A stretch of DNA of 64,000 nt from an uncultured Pelagimonas sp. (GTDB lineage: Bacteria; Pseudomonadota; Alphaproteobacteria; Rhodobacterales; Rhodobacteraceae): positions 530,325-594,324 of the forward strand of contig NZ_CANMKO010000002.1 of NCBI RefSeq assembly GCF_947498515.1, written 5' to 3'. The stretch's first letter is position 1. Each line of letters starts with the position of its first letter. Of the stretch, positions 1 to 7,950 are shown in pieces. The notes beneath the pieces are model-generated. The model searched no databases and was not told where the DNA came from. It saw only the letters and a list, made by a program, of their open reading frames with translations. The translations under genes and the position numbers were made by a program.

Positions 1-150
1 TTGCACCCAACCGGCGGGCCGGTTCCCAACTATGTGACCCTAAAAGGCGGCGGACGAGAGGTTGAGCTTGGCGCGTTTCTGAGCGAAGACGAGAGGACGG
101 CGCTTTATGCCGAACTCAGCGACCGGATTCGCCAGATGGCGCATCCCTGA
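1..150 (+). CDS. DUF2244 family protein, C-terminal part (5' end outside window)
   Basis: Frame 1 is open from the first base to a TGA at 148-150, giving the last 49 residues of a protein. The stretch VELGAFLSEDERTALYAEL matches the end of DUF2244 integral-membrane proteins, where a hydrophilic tail with an E(I/L)GxFL motif precedes a last helix. In alphaproteobacteria these are small envelope proteins of unknown role, often near cytochrome oxidase genes. The start and the membrane segments lie upstream of the window. Only 15 bases separate it from the next gene, so co-transcription is likely. Confidence 0.6.
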   Translation: MHPTGGPVPNYVTLKGGGREVELGAFLSEDERTALYAELSDRIRQMAHP

Positions 151-165
151 TATAAATGGTGCACT

Positions 166-1080
166 ATGGCTCAGGCCCCCGCGACATCAAAACCGCATCG
201 CGCTGCTCTCAAACTTGCGGCGTCTTTGGGGGCGACCCCGCTGATGATACGCCTAAACCCGGTCGAAAGCGAAATCGCGGCCTTGGAATTGCGCGCCGAA
301 GAAGCGCATTACGTGCCGCCGCAACGCAAACAGGTCACGTTCCTCATCCCGCTAGTCGGCCCGCATCATGTTGGCGATTGGCCCGGCGTTGTTGAACGCC
401 TGAACGCGACGCTGCAATGTTTGTTGGCGCAGGACAATTCGCATTGGAATGCGGTGATCTGTTGCCAAGAACGCCCAACCCTCCCCGATGATCCGCGCAT
501 CAGCTATTTGCCCTTTTATGACCCCGAACCCGGCAACGACAAGTGGCGCAAACTGGCGGCGCTTTGTGATCATTTGCCAAATATGGATTTGGCCCCCGGC
601 TATGTGATGAGCTTTGACGCCGATGACCTGCTACGTCAGGGCGTTGTCAACGAAATGCTAACCCGTCAGGCCCCCGGCGGCTATCTGGTTGAGGCGGGCT
701 ATGTCATGGATGCGGGCACCGGGGTGATCGCCTTGGCGGATGCTCCGACGCTCAGGGAACCTTTGCGCAAACCGTTCTGGAAACTTTGCGGGTCCTGTGC
801 GGCCATCGCCCATGATCCCGCTCTTCCGCAAAGCACCGCCTTTTTGCGCGCCATGACGGCGCATGAACACAGGATGTTTCCCTATTTGGCCGATTTGGCC
901 GGGCACAGCCTTGCGCCGCTGTCGATGCCTGCGGTGCTTTATGTGTTAAATCATGGTGAGAATTTTGGCGCACGGCGCGGGCGGGTTGGTTTCAAGACCC
1001 GCTTTGTCGAACGGTTTCGCATCGACGATCCCGACGCATTGGCCGAAATCGCCGAAGGGTTTCCGCAACCCGAGGCGTAA
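166..1080 (+). CDS. putative glycosyltransferase (GT-A-like), 304 aa
   Basis: Residues about 55-180 look like a compact GT-A nucleotide-sugar fold: a first strand VTFLIPLVG, then an acidic DADDLL motif (near residue 150) in a YVMSFDADDLL strand, as in metal-binding DxD sites of family 2-like enzymes. There is no signal peptide or membrane span, so it should be cytosolic. Acceptor and sugar are unknown. The ATG at 166 is chosen over an overlapping frame starting at 156 because this frame is long and protein-like. It follows the DUF2244 gene closely and converges on YqeY, with a hairpin at 1087-1106 between them. Confidence 0.7.
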   Translation: MAQAPATSKPHRAALKLAASLGATPLMIRLNPVESEIAALELRAEEAHYVPPQRKQVTFLIPLVGPHHVGDWPGVVERLNATLQCLLAQDNSHWNAVICCQERPTLPDDPRISYLPFYDPEPGNDKWRKLAALCDHLPNMDLAPGYVMSFDADDLLRQGVVNEMLTRQAPGGYLVEAGYVMDAGTGVIALADAPTLREPLRKPFWKLCGSCAAIAHDPALPQSTAFLRAMTAHEHRMFPYLADLAGHSLAPLSMPAVLYVLNHGENFGARRGRVGFKTRFVERFRIDDPDALAEIAEGFPQPEA

Positions 1081-1086
1081 TGATGT

Positions 1087-1106
1087 GTCAGCCCAGATGG
1101 GCTGAC
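1087..1106. terminator. hairpin between convergent genes
   Basis: Arms GTCAGCCC and GGGCTGAC are perfectly complementary around an AGAT tetraloop. It sits just past the stop at 1080 and just before the opposing stop at 1113, so it could serve both strands. Neither side has a clear T-run, which lowers confidence in intrinsic termination. Confidence 0.4.
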
Positions 1107-1112
1107 GCCAAG

Positions 1113-1577
1113 TTAACCAGCGGCGAGACGCTCTTTGACTTTGGGGCCAACCGCACCAAAATCCATCTGACCGGTATATTTCGCCTTGAGCGCGCCCATG
1201 ACACGCCCCATGTCGCGAATTGATTCTGCGCCGACTTCGCTCACCGCATCCGCGACGGCTTTGTCGACTTCGGCATCACTTAGCGCTTTGGGGAGGTATT
1301 CTTCGATCACCTCAATCTCGGCCAACTCGCGCTCCGCCAGATCAAGCCGGTTGCCCTCTTCGTAGGTGCGCGCGCTTTCGCGCCGTTGTTTCACCATTTT
1401 CCCAAGGATTGCCAACACTTCGGTGTCATCCACCCCGTCGTCATTCCCTTCGGCCCGAGCCGCAATATCGCGATCCTTGATCGCTGCGCTGATCAGTCTG
1501 AGCGTCGAGAGACGGGCCGTGGCCTTGTCCTTCATCGCTTGTTTTATCGACGCCATAACGCGTGCACGCAGTTCCAT
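1113..1577 (-). CDS. GatB/YqeY domain protein, 154 aa
   Basis: This is a full-length YqeY-type protein: it opens with MELRARVMASIKQAMK, continues with ARLSTLRLISAAIKDRDI, and ends with a helical domain containing MGRVMGALKAKYTGQMDFG. The family shares the tRNA-binding tail domain of GatB, but free-standing YqeY proteins have no settled function. It is often linked to tRNA or protein synthesis. It is divergent from carA, a pairing common in alphaproteobacteria, and the 199-base gap must hold both promoters. Confidence 0.9.
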   Translation of the reverse strand: MELRARVMASIKQAMKDKATARLSTLRLISAAIKDRDIAARAEGNDDGVDDTEVLAILGKMVKQRRESARTYEEGNRLDLAERELAEIEVIEEYLPKALSDAEVDKAVADAVSEVGAESIRDMGRVMGALKAKYTGQMDFGAVGPKVKERLAAG

Positions 1578-1664
1578 GAGCTATCCCGTCCCCATTGTCG
1601 GACCAAGTTTCTGGCCCAAGCCCGAAACGTACCCCAAGCCCCCCGACATGGCAACAGTCGAGAG

Positions 1665-1686
1665 CAGCATCTTAAAGTGCTGTTTT
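1665..1686 (+). promoter_or_regulatory. small hairpin followed by TTTT upstream of carA
   Basis: CAGCA at 1665-1669 pairs with TGCTG at 1678-1682, extendable by one A-T and one G-T pair, and is followed by TTTT. It lies in the yqeY-carA gap about 90 bases before the carA start. It might be a weak attenuator or chance; nothing else supports a role. Confidence 0.2.
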
Positions 1687-1776
1687 AAAACGATTATTCA
1701 TTTCACCTCCCCCCTTGACCCTGCCCTCGCCGCGCCGTAGTTTCCGCGCAATTTGCCAAATGCCCGGAGAGTCGAC

Positions 1777-2931
1777 ATGTCTGCTGCCCAGACCAAACCA
1801 ACCGCATGCCTAGCGCTTGCTGATGGAACCATTTTCATGGGACAGGGGTTTGGCGCGACCGGACAAACCACCGCCGAATTGTGTTTCAACACGGCGATGA
1901 CCGGCTATCAGGAAATCATGACGGACCCGTCGTATGCCGGGCAGATTGTGACCTTTACCTTTCCCCATATCGGCAACACAGGCACCACACCCGAGGATGA
2001 CGAAACCGGCGATCCGGTGGCCGAAGGTATGGTGGTGAAATGGGCTCCAACACAAAGTTCAAGCTGGCGTGCCGTGTCTGAGCTCTCGGATTGGCTTGCG
2101 GCGCGTGGGCGGATTGCCATTGGCGGCGTTGATACCCGGCGCTTGACCCGCGCAATTCGCCAGCAAGGCGCGCCGCATGTGGCCCTTGCCCATGATCCGG
2201 ATGGCAATTTCGATATCGAAGCGCTGGTTGCCAAAGCCCGTGCCTTTGCCGGGCTTGAAGGGCTTGATCTGGCCAAGGATGTGACCTGTGCTCAAAGCTA
2301 TCGCTGGGATGAAATGCGGTGGGCTTGGCCGGATGGATACCCCCGTCAGAAAGACCCCAAACACAAAGTTGTCGCCGTGGATTTCGGGGCCAAACGCAAC
2401 ATCCTGCGCTGTCTTGCGTCGGCGGGGTGTGATGTGATGGTTTTGCCGGCCTCAGCCACCTTTGATGACATCATGTCCCACAATCCAGATGGTGTGTTTT
2501 TGTCCAACGGCCCGGGTGACCCCGCCGCGACCGGTGAATACGCCGTTCCGATGATCAAAGAACTGCTTGATAAAACCGAGCTGCCGCTCTTTGGGATTTG
2601 CTTGGGGCATCAGATGTTGGCCCTGGCCCTTGGTGCAAAGACCATCAAAATGAACCACGGTCACCATGGGGCCAACCACCCGGTCAAAGAACATGACACG
2701 GGCAAGGTTGAGATCACCTCAATGAACCATGGCTTTGCCGTAGATGCCCAAAGCCTGCCTGATGGTGTGGTCGAAACGCATGTCTCTTTGTTTGATGGTT
2801 CGAACTGTGGCATTCGCCTTCAGGACCGCCCTGTGTTCTCTGTGCAACAGCACCCAGAGGCGTCGCCGGGACCTCAAGATAGTTTTTACCTTTTTGAGCG
2901 ATTTGCCGCGTCAATGGCCGAAGGTTCCTAG
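1777..2931 (+). CDS. carA: carbamoyl-phosphate synthase small subunit (glutaminase), 384 aa
   Basis: CarA releases ammonia from glutamine and channels it to the large subunit CarB, which makes carbamoyl phosphate for arginine and pyrimidine synthesis. The N-terminal CPSase domain (CLALADGTIFMGQGFGA, then TGYQEIMTDPSYAGQIVTFT) precedes a class I glutamine amidotransferase domain. That domain has the nucleophile motif FGICLGHQ, the oxyanion strand SNGPGDP and a C-terminal QQHPEASPGPQD with the His/Glu pair. The frame is open from a TTG at 1753, but ATG 1777 is preferred because CGGAGA lies just upstream. carB is not in the window. A CtrA box follows the stop by 8 bases but belongs to the next gene. 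Confidence 0.97.
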   Translation: MSAAQTKPTACLALADGTIFMGQGFGATGQTTAELCFNTAMTGYQEIMTDPSYAGQIVTFTFPHIGNTGTTPEDDETGDPVAEGMVVKWAPTQSSSWRAVSELSDWLAARGRIAIGGVDTRRLTRAIRQQGAPHVALAHDPDGNFDIEALVAKARAFAGLEGLDLAKDVTCAQSYRWDEMRWAWPDGYPRQKDPKHKVVAVDFGAKRNILRCLASAGCDVMVLPASATFDDIMSHNPDGVFLSNGPGDPAATGEYAVPMIKELLDKTELPLFGICLGHQMLALALGAKTIKMNHGHHGANHPVKEHDTGKVEITSMNHGFAVDAQSLPDGVVETHVSLFDGSNCGIRLQDRPVFSVQQHPEASPGPQDSFYLFERFAASMAEGS

Positions 2932-2938
2932 GCAAAAA

Positions 2939-2953
2939 TTAACCAACTATTAA
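2939..2953 (+). promoter_or_regulatory. full CtrA box, TTAA-N7-TTAA
   Basis: TTAA at 2939-2942 and TTAA at 2950-2953 are separated by exactly seven bases. This matches the classic CtrA recognition sequence of alphaproteobacteria. It is intergenic and ends 45 bases before the start of the membrane glycosyltransferase gene, a usual place for a CtrA-controlled promoter. The other perfect copy I found is upstream of the flagellin gene. Confidence 0.6.
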
Positions 2954-2997
2954 GGCTTTGCATGCCATTTTCCTGTCAGCTTTGAAGCGGTAGGGTT

Positions 2998-4881
2998 ATG
3001 AGCACGCAACGTCTGGACATGGCGGAACGCTTGTTGACACAAGCAGGCAGCAAACGCGGCCAACCGGTAAGTCATATCTTGACTGAAAACGGTCAGATTG
3101 CGCCGCGTGTTATGCTAGGCGCACTGGCCGAAGCTGATCGTCTCAATCAACCTTTCGATCATGTTGTTGCCGCCGAAGCGATCGTATCACGCCAAGAAGT
3201 GCTTGAGGCACAGGCCCAGCACTATGGCGCTTTGGCGCTAAGACGCGATGTCCATCCCCCTTCCGAGAATATGGTTGGCGTGCTGCCAGCGGCTTTTTGC
3301 CTTGAAAAAGGGGTCTATCCATGGATGCGGATCGGCGAAACCTTGGTGTTAGCAACCTCACGCCCCGATCAGTTTGAAGCCCTTCTCCCCGAATTGCCGC
3401 CCGGTATCGGCCCTGTGATGATGGGGTTGACCTTGGAGGCCGACATTCATGACGAAATCGCGGCGCAACACGGCGCGGCTTTGGCGCGTCACGCCGAAAC
3501 ATGGGTCCCTGATGAGGCCAGCTGCCGTGATCTAAGCAGCAGCACCAAGAGCGCACGCTACTTTTCCTTGGCCGCCGCGGTTCTGTGTTTCGCTATCCTT
3601 TATTGGCAACCCGTTGTGTTCTTTGCTGGGGCTTTGATCTTGGCTTTGACATCGCTGATCCTCTCGCAAGGGCTCAAGGTGGCGGCTTTTTTTGCCCTGC
3701 CCAAACAACAGCCCGTCAAGCCAGCCGTCCTGCCTGAAAACCCGCCTCGTGTGTCGATCCTTGTCCCGCTGTTCCGCGAAAGACAAATTGCCGGAACCTT
3801 GGTGAAACGTTTGTCGCGCCTGACCTATCCCAAGACCCTGCTAGACATTGTTTTGGTCCTTGAGGAAGAGGACACCACGACACTGGAAACACTAGCGCGA
3901 ACCCAATTGCCGCCATGGATACGGACCATCAAGGTGCCCCCGGGCGAGGTCATGACCAAACCGAGGGCTTTGAACTACGCGTTCCGCTTCACCCGTGGCG
4001 ACATCGTTGGTATTTATGACGCCGAAGACGCCCCGGCACCGGACCAGATCAACAAAGTTGTTCAGCATTTCCATGACGCCCCTGCCGATGTTGGGTGTTT
4101 GCAAGGAATTCTTGATTTCTACAATCCGCGCGCCAATTGGCTGTCGCGGTGTTTTGCCGTTGAATACGCCAGCTGGTTTCGCGTTCTGTTACCTGGCTTG
4201 TCACGACTCCGTTTTGCGGTTCCCCTTGGTGGAACCACGGTCTTCTTTCGCCGACATGTCCTTGAGGAAGTCTGTGGCTGGGATGCACATAATGTGACGG
4301 AAGATGCCGATTTGGGCATTAGGTTGGCGCGACATGGGTATCGCACCGAATTGATCCAGACCGTGACACGCGAAGAGGCAAACAACCGGTTTTGGCCATG
4401 GGTCAAACAACGGTCACGTTGGCTCAAGGGCTATGGCATCACGTGGTGGGTCCACACCCGCAACCCACGGAAATTATACGCCGATCTGGGTGGGTGGAAA
4501 TTTGCGGGTGTGCAGCTGATCTTTTTGACAACCTTGGTGCAATTCACCATGGCTCCTATCCTTTGGTCATTTTGGCTTATCCTATTCGGATTGCCCCACC
4601 CTTTGAACGGCGTTTTGGACGTGACCCAAGCCAAAATTCTCACTGGTATCTTCTTGTTCGCGGAAGCGATCACCATTCTTATCGGCTACGCAGCGATTTC
4701 TCGCAGCCCACATCGTAGCCTGGTGCCGTGGGTCCCAACCTTGTTTGCCTATTTCCCGCTGGGAACGATCGCCGCATACAAGGCGGTCTGGGAAACCCTG
4801 ACCAAACCGTTTTATTGGGATAAAACCGAGCATGGCCATTCCGAGCCTGACGAACCGGGCGGAGATTTGAACCACCACTAG
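2998..4881 (+). CDS. membrane glycosyltransferase family 2 with N-terminal MshEN-like domain, 627 aa
   Basis: Residues about 5-170 resemble the MshEN (GspE N-terminal) domain, some members of which bind c-di-GMP (SHILTENGQI, then a second repeat). Two membrane spans follow at about 187-228, then a processive-type GT2 domain. It has an acidic YDAEDA motif near 340, TEDAD near 434 and QRSRWLKG near 470, the D, DxD, TED and QxxRW set of cellulose/hyaluronan-synthase-like enzymes. Several C-terminal spans follow at about 500-590. The architecture recalls NfrB-like transferases, with the sensor domain moved to the N-terminus. The product is probably an exported polysaccharide, identity unknown. 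A perfect CtrA box lies at 2939-2953. Confidence 0.85.
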   Translation: MSTQRLDMAERLLTQAGSKRGQPVSHILTENGQIAPRVMLGALAEADRLNQPFDHVVAAEAIVSRQEVLEAQAQHYGALALRRDVHPPSENMVGVLPAAFCLEKGVYPWMRIGETLVLATSRPDQFEALLPELPPGIGPVMMGLTLEADIHDEIAAQHGAALARHAETWVPDEASCRDLSSSTKSARYFSLAAAVLCFAILYWQPVVFFAGALILALTSLILSQGLKVAAFFALPKQQPVKPAVLPENPPRVSILVPLFRERQIAGTLVKRLSRLTYPKTLLDIVLVLEEEDTTTLETLARTQLPPWIRTIKVPPGEVMTKPRALNYAFRFTRGDIVGIYDAEDAPAPDQINKVVQHFHDAPADVGCLQGILDFYNPRANWLSRCFAVEYASWFRVLLPGLSRLRFAVPLGGTTVFFRRHVLEEVCGWDAHNVTEDADLGIRLARHGYRTELIQTVTREEANNRFWPWVKQRSRWLKGYGITWWVHTRNPRKLYADLGGWKFAGVQLIFLTTLVQFTMAPILWSFWLILFGLPHPLNGVLDVTQAKILTGIFLFAEAITILIGYAAISRSPHRSLVPWVPTLFAYFPLGTIAAYKAVWETLTKPFYWDKTEHGHSEPDEPGGDLNHH

Positions 4882-4896
4882 AGGTGGCCTCAACTA

Positions 4897-5556
4897 TCAA
4901 TCCATCTGCTGGCTGGCATCCAATTTCAAACGCGTCACAAAGGCCACAGAAATATGATCGCGAAGCGCCTTATACGCCGCATCCTCGTCGCGCCGTGCGA
5001 TTGCATCAACAATGGCATTGTGCTCTGACAAAGCATCCTCGCCGCGCCCTTCCGCCGCCAAGGATGTTGTCGCCATCAACGCCATAGAGCGATGGACAAG
5101 ATCCAACTGCTGAACCAAAAACCGATTGTGTGACGCCTTGTGGATCATGGTGTGAAAGCGGCGGTTGGCGCGGGCAAGAGCTTGCGGATTGTCCATCAAG
5201 GCACGATCTTCCTCGACCATGTCACGTAGAACTTGCACCTCTTCTTCGGTGGCATGACGCGCCGCCAACCGCGCCGCGAGCCCCTCTAGCTCGGTGCGCA
5301 CGGCGTAGAGTTCGGCCATTTGGTTGTGATCCAGCGACGCCACAATCAAAGACCGACCGTCGCGCGCCAAAAGAGACTGCGTTTCCAATCGTTGCAGCGC
5401 CTCGCGAATAGGTGTGCGGGAAACCCCAAACCGTTCGGCCAACTCACTTTCAACCAACCGATCCCCGGGTCGATACAACCCGCTGTCAATCGCCTCCAGG
5501 ATCAGAGTGTAGGCATCTTTGTTGCCTTTGACATGACTGATTTTCCCCTGGTTCAT
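4897..5556 (-). CDS. GntR family transcriptional regulator (FCD-type), 219 aa
   Basis: The N-terminal winged helix contains DRLVESELAERFGVSRTPIR, the GntR signature, and a helical effector domain of FCD type follows (EGLAARLAARHATEEEV, HTMIHKASHNRFL, SEHNAIVDAI). Effectors of this group are usually small carboxylates bound through a metal. The frame extends upstream to 5907, but ATG 5556 fits the family length and is preceded by GGAGAGG. It is divergent from the pyrimidine nucleotidase gene, with a 90-base gap. The target is not evident from the neighbours. Confidence 0.9.
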   Translation of the reverse strand: MNQGKISHVKGNKDAYTLILEAIDSGLYRPGDRLVESELAERFGVSRTPIREALQRLETQSLLARDGRSLIVASLDHNQMAELYAVRTELEGLAARLAARHATEEEVQVLRDMVEEDRALMDNPQALARANRRFHTMIHKASHNRFLVQQLDLVHRSMALMATTSLAAEGRGEDALSEHNAIVDAIARRDEDAAYKALRDHISVAFVTRLKLDASQQMD

Positions 5557-5646
5557 CGCGCCTCTCCTTGTCGCATTGCGACACGTTAAGCGCGGCACGG
5601 CCCAAGTTTCAAGCAGTCCATTGCCACAACGCCCGCCCTGCCGTAG

Positions 5647-6300
5647 ATGAACCCCATGCCAAAGCGTTATTTCGATCATGTTCGTACTTGGGTGTTTGAC
5701 CTCGACAACACCCTCTATCCCCCAAGCCAAGAGCTGTTCCCACAGATCGAAGCCAAGATGACCGCATTTGTGATGCGCACCCTTGGTGTTGACCAAGCCA
5801 AGGCCGATCAGTTGCGCCGCGATTATTGGCGCGACCATGGTACAACGCTTGCCGGGCTGATGCGCGAACATGACATCGATCCTGACGGCTATTTGCACGA
5901 GGTCCATGACATTTCTTTTGACGTGCTTGAACCCGATCCCAATCTTGCGGATTTGATCAAACGCCTCCCCGGTCGTCGGATTGTGTATACAAATGGCAGC
6001 GCACCCTACGCGGCCCGTGTCCTAAGCGCCCGTGGGTTGGATACCGCATTTGATGCCATCTATGGTGTTGAACACGCGGGCTATTCCCCCAAACCCGAGG
6101 CACTGGCCTTTGAACGGGTGTTTGGCCTTGACGGATTGTCGCCAGAAACGGCAGCAATGTTCGAAGATGATCCGCGCAACTTGGCGGCCCCTCATGCCAT
6201 GGGCATGCGCACCGTACATGTCGCTCCGACCGCGACCCCTGCGGATCACATACATCACCACACGGACGACCTCTCTCAGTTTCTCACGCAATTGACCTAG
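5647..6300 (+). CDS. pyrimidine 5'-nucleotidase, HAD superfamily, 217 aa
   Basis: HAD motifs appear in order: FDLDNTLYP (nucleophile and acid/base Asp), YTNGS, a Lys in SPKPEAL, and FEDDPRN. The DLDNTLYP form with a C1 cap is typical of the SDT1/PHM8-like group, which dephosphorylates UMP/CMP in salvage or overflow control. An internal ATG (fourth codon) is an equally good start. It is a soluble, single-domain protein. Confidence 0.85.
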   Translation: MNPMPKRYFDHVRTWVFDLDNTLYPPSQELFPQIEAKMTAFVMRTLGVDQAKADQLRRDYWRDHGTTLAGLMREHDIDPDGYLHEVHDISFDVLEPDPNLADLIKRLPGRRIVYTNGSAPYAARVLSARGLDTAFDAIYGVEHAGYSPKPEALAFERVFGLDGLSPETAAMFEDDPRNLAAPHAMGMRTVHVAPTATPADHIHHHTDDLSQFLTQLT

Positions 6301-6389
6301 TTGATCACAAAACCGAATCTGCGACCTTTTGCTAATGCCGCAGTGCAGCATTCTCCGTTAGATGGAGGGCTCATTCATTGGAGATCGCC

Positions 6390-6596
6390 ATGACCGACGC
6401 AACAATCACCCCCGTAGACGCCGCCGAAGACAAAACCGCCGCAACGGAAAAATGGGCCTATCTTATTGCGCTGGCGCTTGTTGCTCTTTTGGCTGTGAAC
6501 ACCGCTTTATTCGGTTTGGTCGGACTGTCCATGACCGCTGTTGTCTTGGTTCCGGTGATCTACGTCATCTTGCTGATCATCATGGTCGGCGGCTAA
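6390..6596 (+). CDS. small two-span membrane protein, 68 aa
   Basis: A polar N-terminus of about 22 residues is followed by two hydrophobic helices (WAYLIALALVALLAVNTALF and a second ending IYVILLIIMVGG). I do not recognise the family. The ATG at 6390 follows a GGAG with normal spacing; an upstream in-frame TTG at 6378 would put the GGAG inside the gene. It sits alone between the nucleotidase and the UbiH-type gene. Conserved small membrane proteins in this position are plausible, but function is unknown. Confidence 0.65.
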   Translation: MTDATITPVDAAEDKTAATEKWAYLIALALVALLAVNTALFGLVGLSMTAVVLVPVIYVILLIIMVGG

Positions 6597-6677
6597 GTCA
6601 AAATCACTTTGGCCGCATGGCACTTTGCCCCTCGTTGCCCTACATATCAGGGCAAGAAGAGCAAAGACGAGGCGGCC

Positions 6678-7871
6678 ATGGATTTTGACATCGTAATTTC
6701 AGGTGGCGGGATTGCTGGGCTGACCGCAACCGCCACCTTTGCACAGGCCGGGTTTTCGGTGCTTTGCCTTGACCCAATGCCGCCCGTCACAGACCGCGAG
6801 GCGGCTGGTGCCGACCTTCGCACCACAGCTTTCTTACAACCTGCTCAGGCGTTTTTAGCAGAAACCGGTCTTTGGGATCGCCTTGCCGATCACGCCATGC
6901 CGCTTCAAACCATGCGGATTGTCGATGCGGGTGGACCCGAGCCGGAGCCAAGGGTCACCAAAGATTTCGACGCCTCTGATATTTCGGATTTGCCCTTTGG
7001 ATGGAACCTGCCCAACTGGCTGCTCCGCCGCGAAATGGCGGCACAATTAGATGCCTTGCCCAATGTTGATTTTCGCCCCGGCACAGCAACAACCACTCTG
7101 TTTACCCGCGAAGCGGAGGCGCGCGTCGGCCTATCCGATGGATCGCGTGTGCGCACACGTTTGGTAATCGCCGCTGACGGGCGTAATTCGCCAATGCGCA
7201 AAGCCGCCGGCATAGACGTGAAAACCACACGGTTCGGGCAAAAGGCCCTTGCCTTTGCCGTCACGCATCCGATCCCACACGACAATGTATCTACCGAAAT
7301 TCACCGTACGGGCGGCCCCTTCACCCTTGTCCCATTGCCAGATTTCAACGGTAGACCTTCATCTGCAGTGGTATGGATGGAAGAAGGGCCCAAGGCCGAA
7401 GCCCTGATGGCACTTTCTGACGAAGACCTCGAATCCGCCATGTCGACGCGCAGCTGTCACCTGTTTGGCCCGTTGAAAATCGCCTCTCAGCGCACCATCT
7501 GGCCGATCATTGCCCAAGAAGCCGACCACCTGTGCGCGCAACGCCTTGCCCTTGTGGCCGAAGCGGCGCATGTCGTCCCGCCGATTGGCGCGCAGGGTCT
7601 TAACATGAGCCTCAAGGACATCACAGCGTTGCGCGACCTTGCCATCGCCAGCCCCGACACATTGGGGGATGCCAAAATGCTCGACGCCTATCACCGCGCC
7701 CGCATCACAGATATCCGCGCCCGGGTCGCAGGCATCACCGTGCTCAACAAAACGTCGATGATTTCCAACCCGTTGTTGCGCGATACCCGCGCCGCTGCGC
7801 TAAATGCGCTTTATAGTGTCAAACCGGTTCGCAAAACCTTGATGCAACTTGGTCTGGGGGCAAAGGGCTAA
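6678..7871 (+). CDS. UbiH/UbiF/VisC-type FAD-dependent hydroxylase, 397 aa
   Basis: The N-terminal Rossmann motif DIVISGGGIAGLTAT binds FAD. The DG motif (LVIAADGRNSPMRKAAGI) and the GD-like motif (LVAEAAHVVPPIGAQGLNMS) complete the class A flavoprotein monooxygenase pattern. It most likely hydroxylates a ubiquinone precursor ring, at which position I cannot tell. The expected GD of the second motif reads EA here (VAEAAH), a departure worth noting. ATG 6678 is chosen over an upstream extension because the FAD motif normally begins within about ten residues of the start. A terminator follows directly. Confidence 0.85.
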   Translation: MDFDIVISGGGIAGLTATATFAQAGFSVLCLDPMPPVTDREAAGADLRTTAFLQPAQAFLAETGLWDRLADHAMPLQTMRIVDAGGPEPEPRVTKDFDASDISDLPFGWNLPNWLLRREMAAQLDALPNVDFRPGTATTTLFTREAEARVGLSDGSRVRTRLVIAADGRNSPMRKAAGIDVKTTRFGQKALAFAVTHPIPHDNVSTEIHRTGGPFTLVPLPDFNGRPSSAVVWMEEGPKAEALMALSDEDLESAMSTRSCHLFGPLKIASQRTIWPIIAQEADHLCAQRLALVAEAAHVVPPIGAQGLNMSLKDITALRDLAIASPDTLGDAKMLDAYHRARITDIRARVAGITVLNKTSMISNPLLRDTRAAALNALYSVKPVRKTLMQLGLGAKG

Positions 7872-7892
7872 GCCAAGCCCTTTGCTTCATCT
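7860..7892 (+). terminator. terminator of the UbiH-type gene
   Basis: GCAAAGGGCT at 7860-7869 pairs perfectly with AGCCCTTTGC at 7876-7885 around a six-base loop, followed by a T-rich stretch. The left arm overlaps the stop codon region of the hydroxylase gene. Confidence 0.6.
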
Positions 7893-7950
7893 TTCCAAAT
7901 AAACTCATGGGTGGTCGCCATCGGCGGTCGGGGCCACGCCCCCAGCGGGG

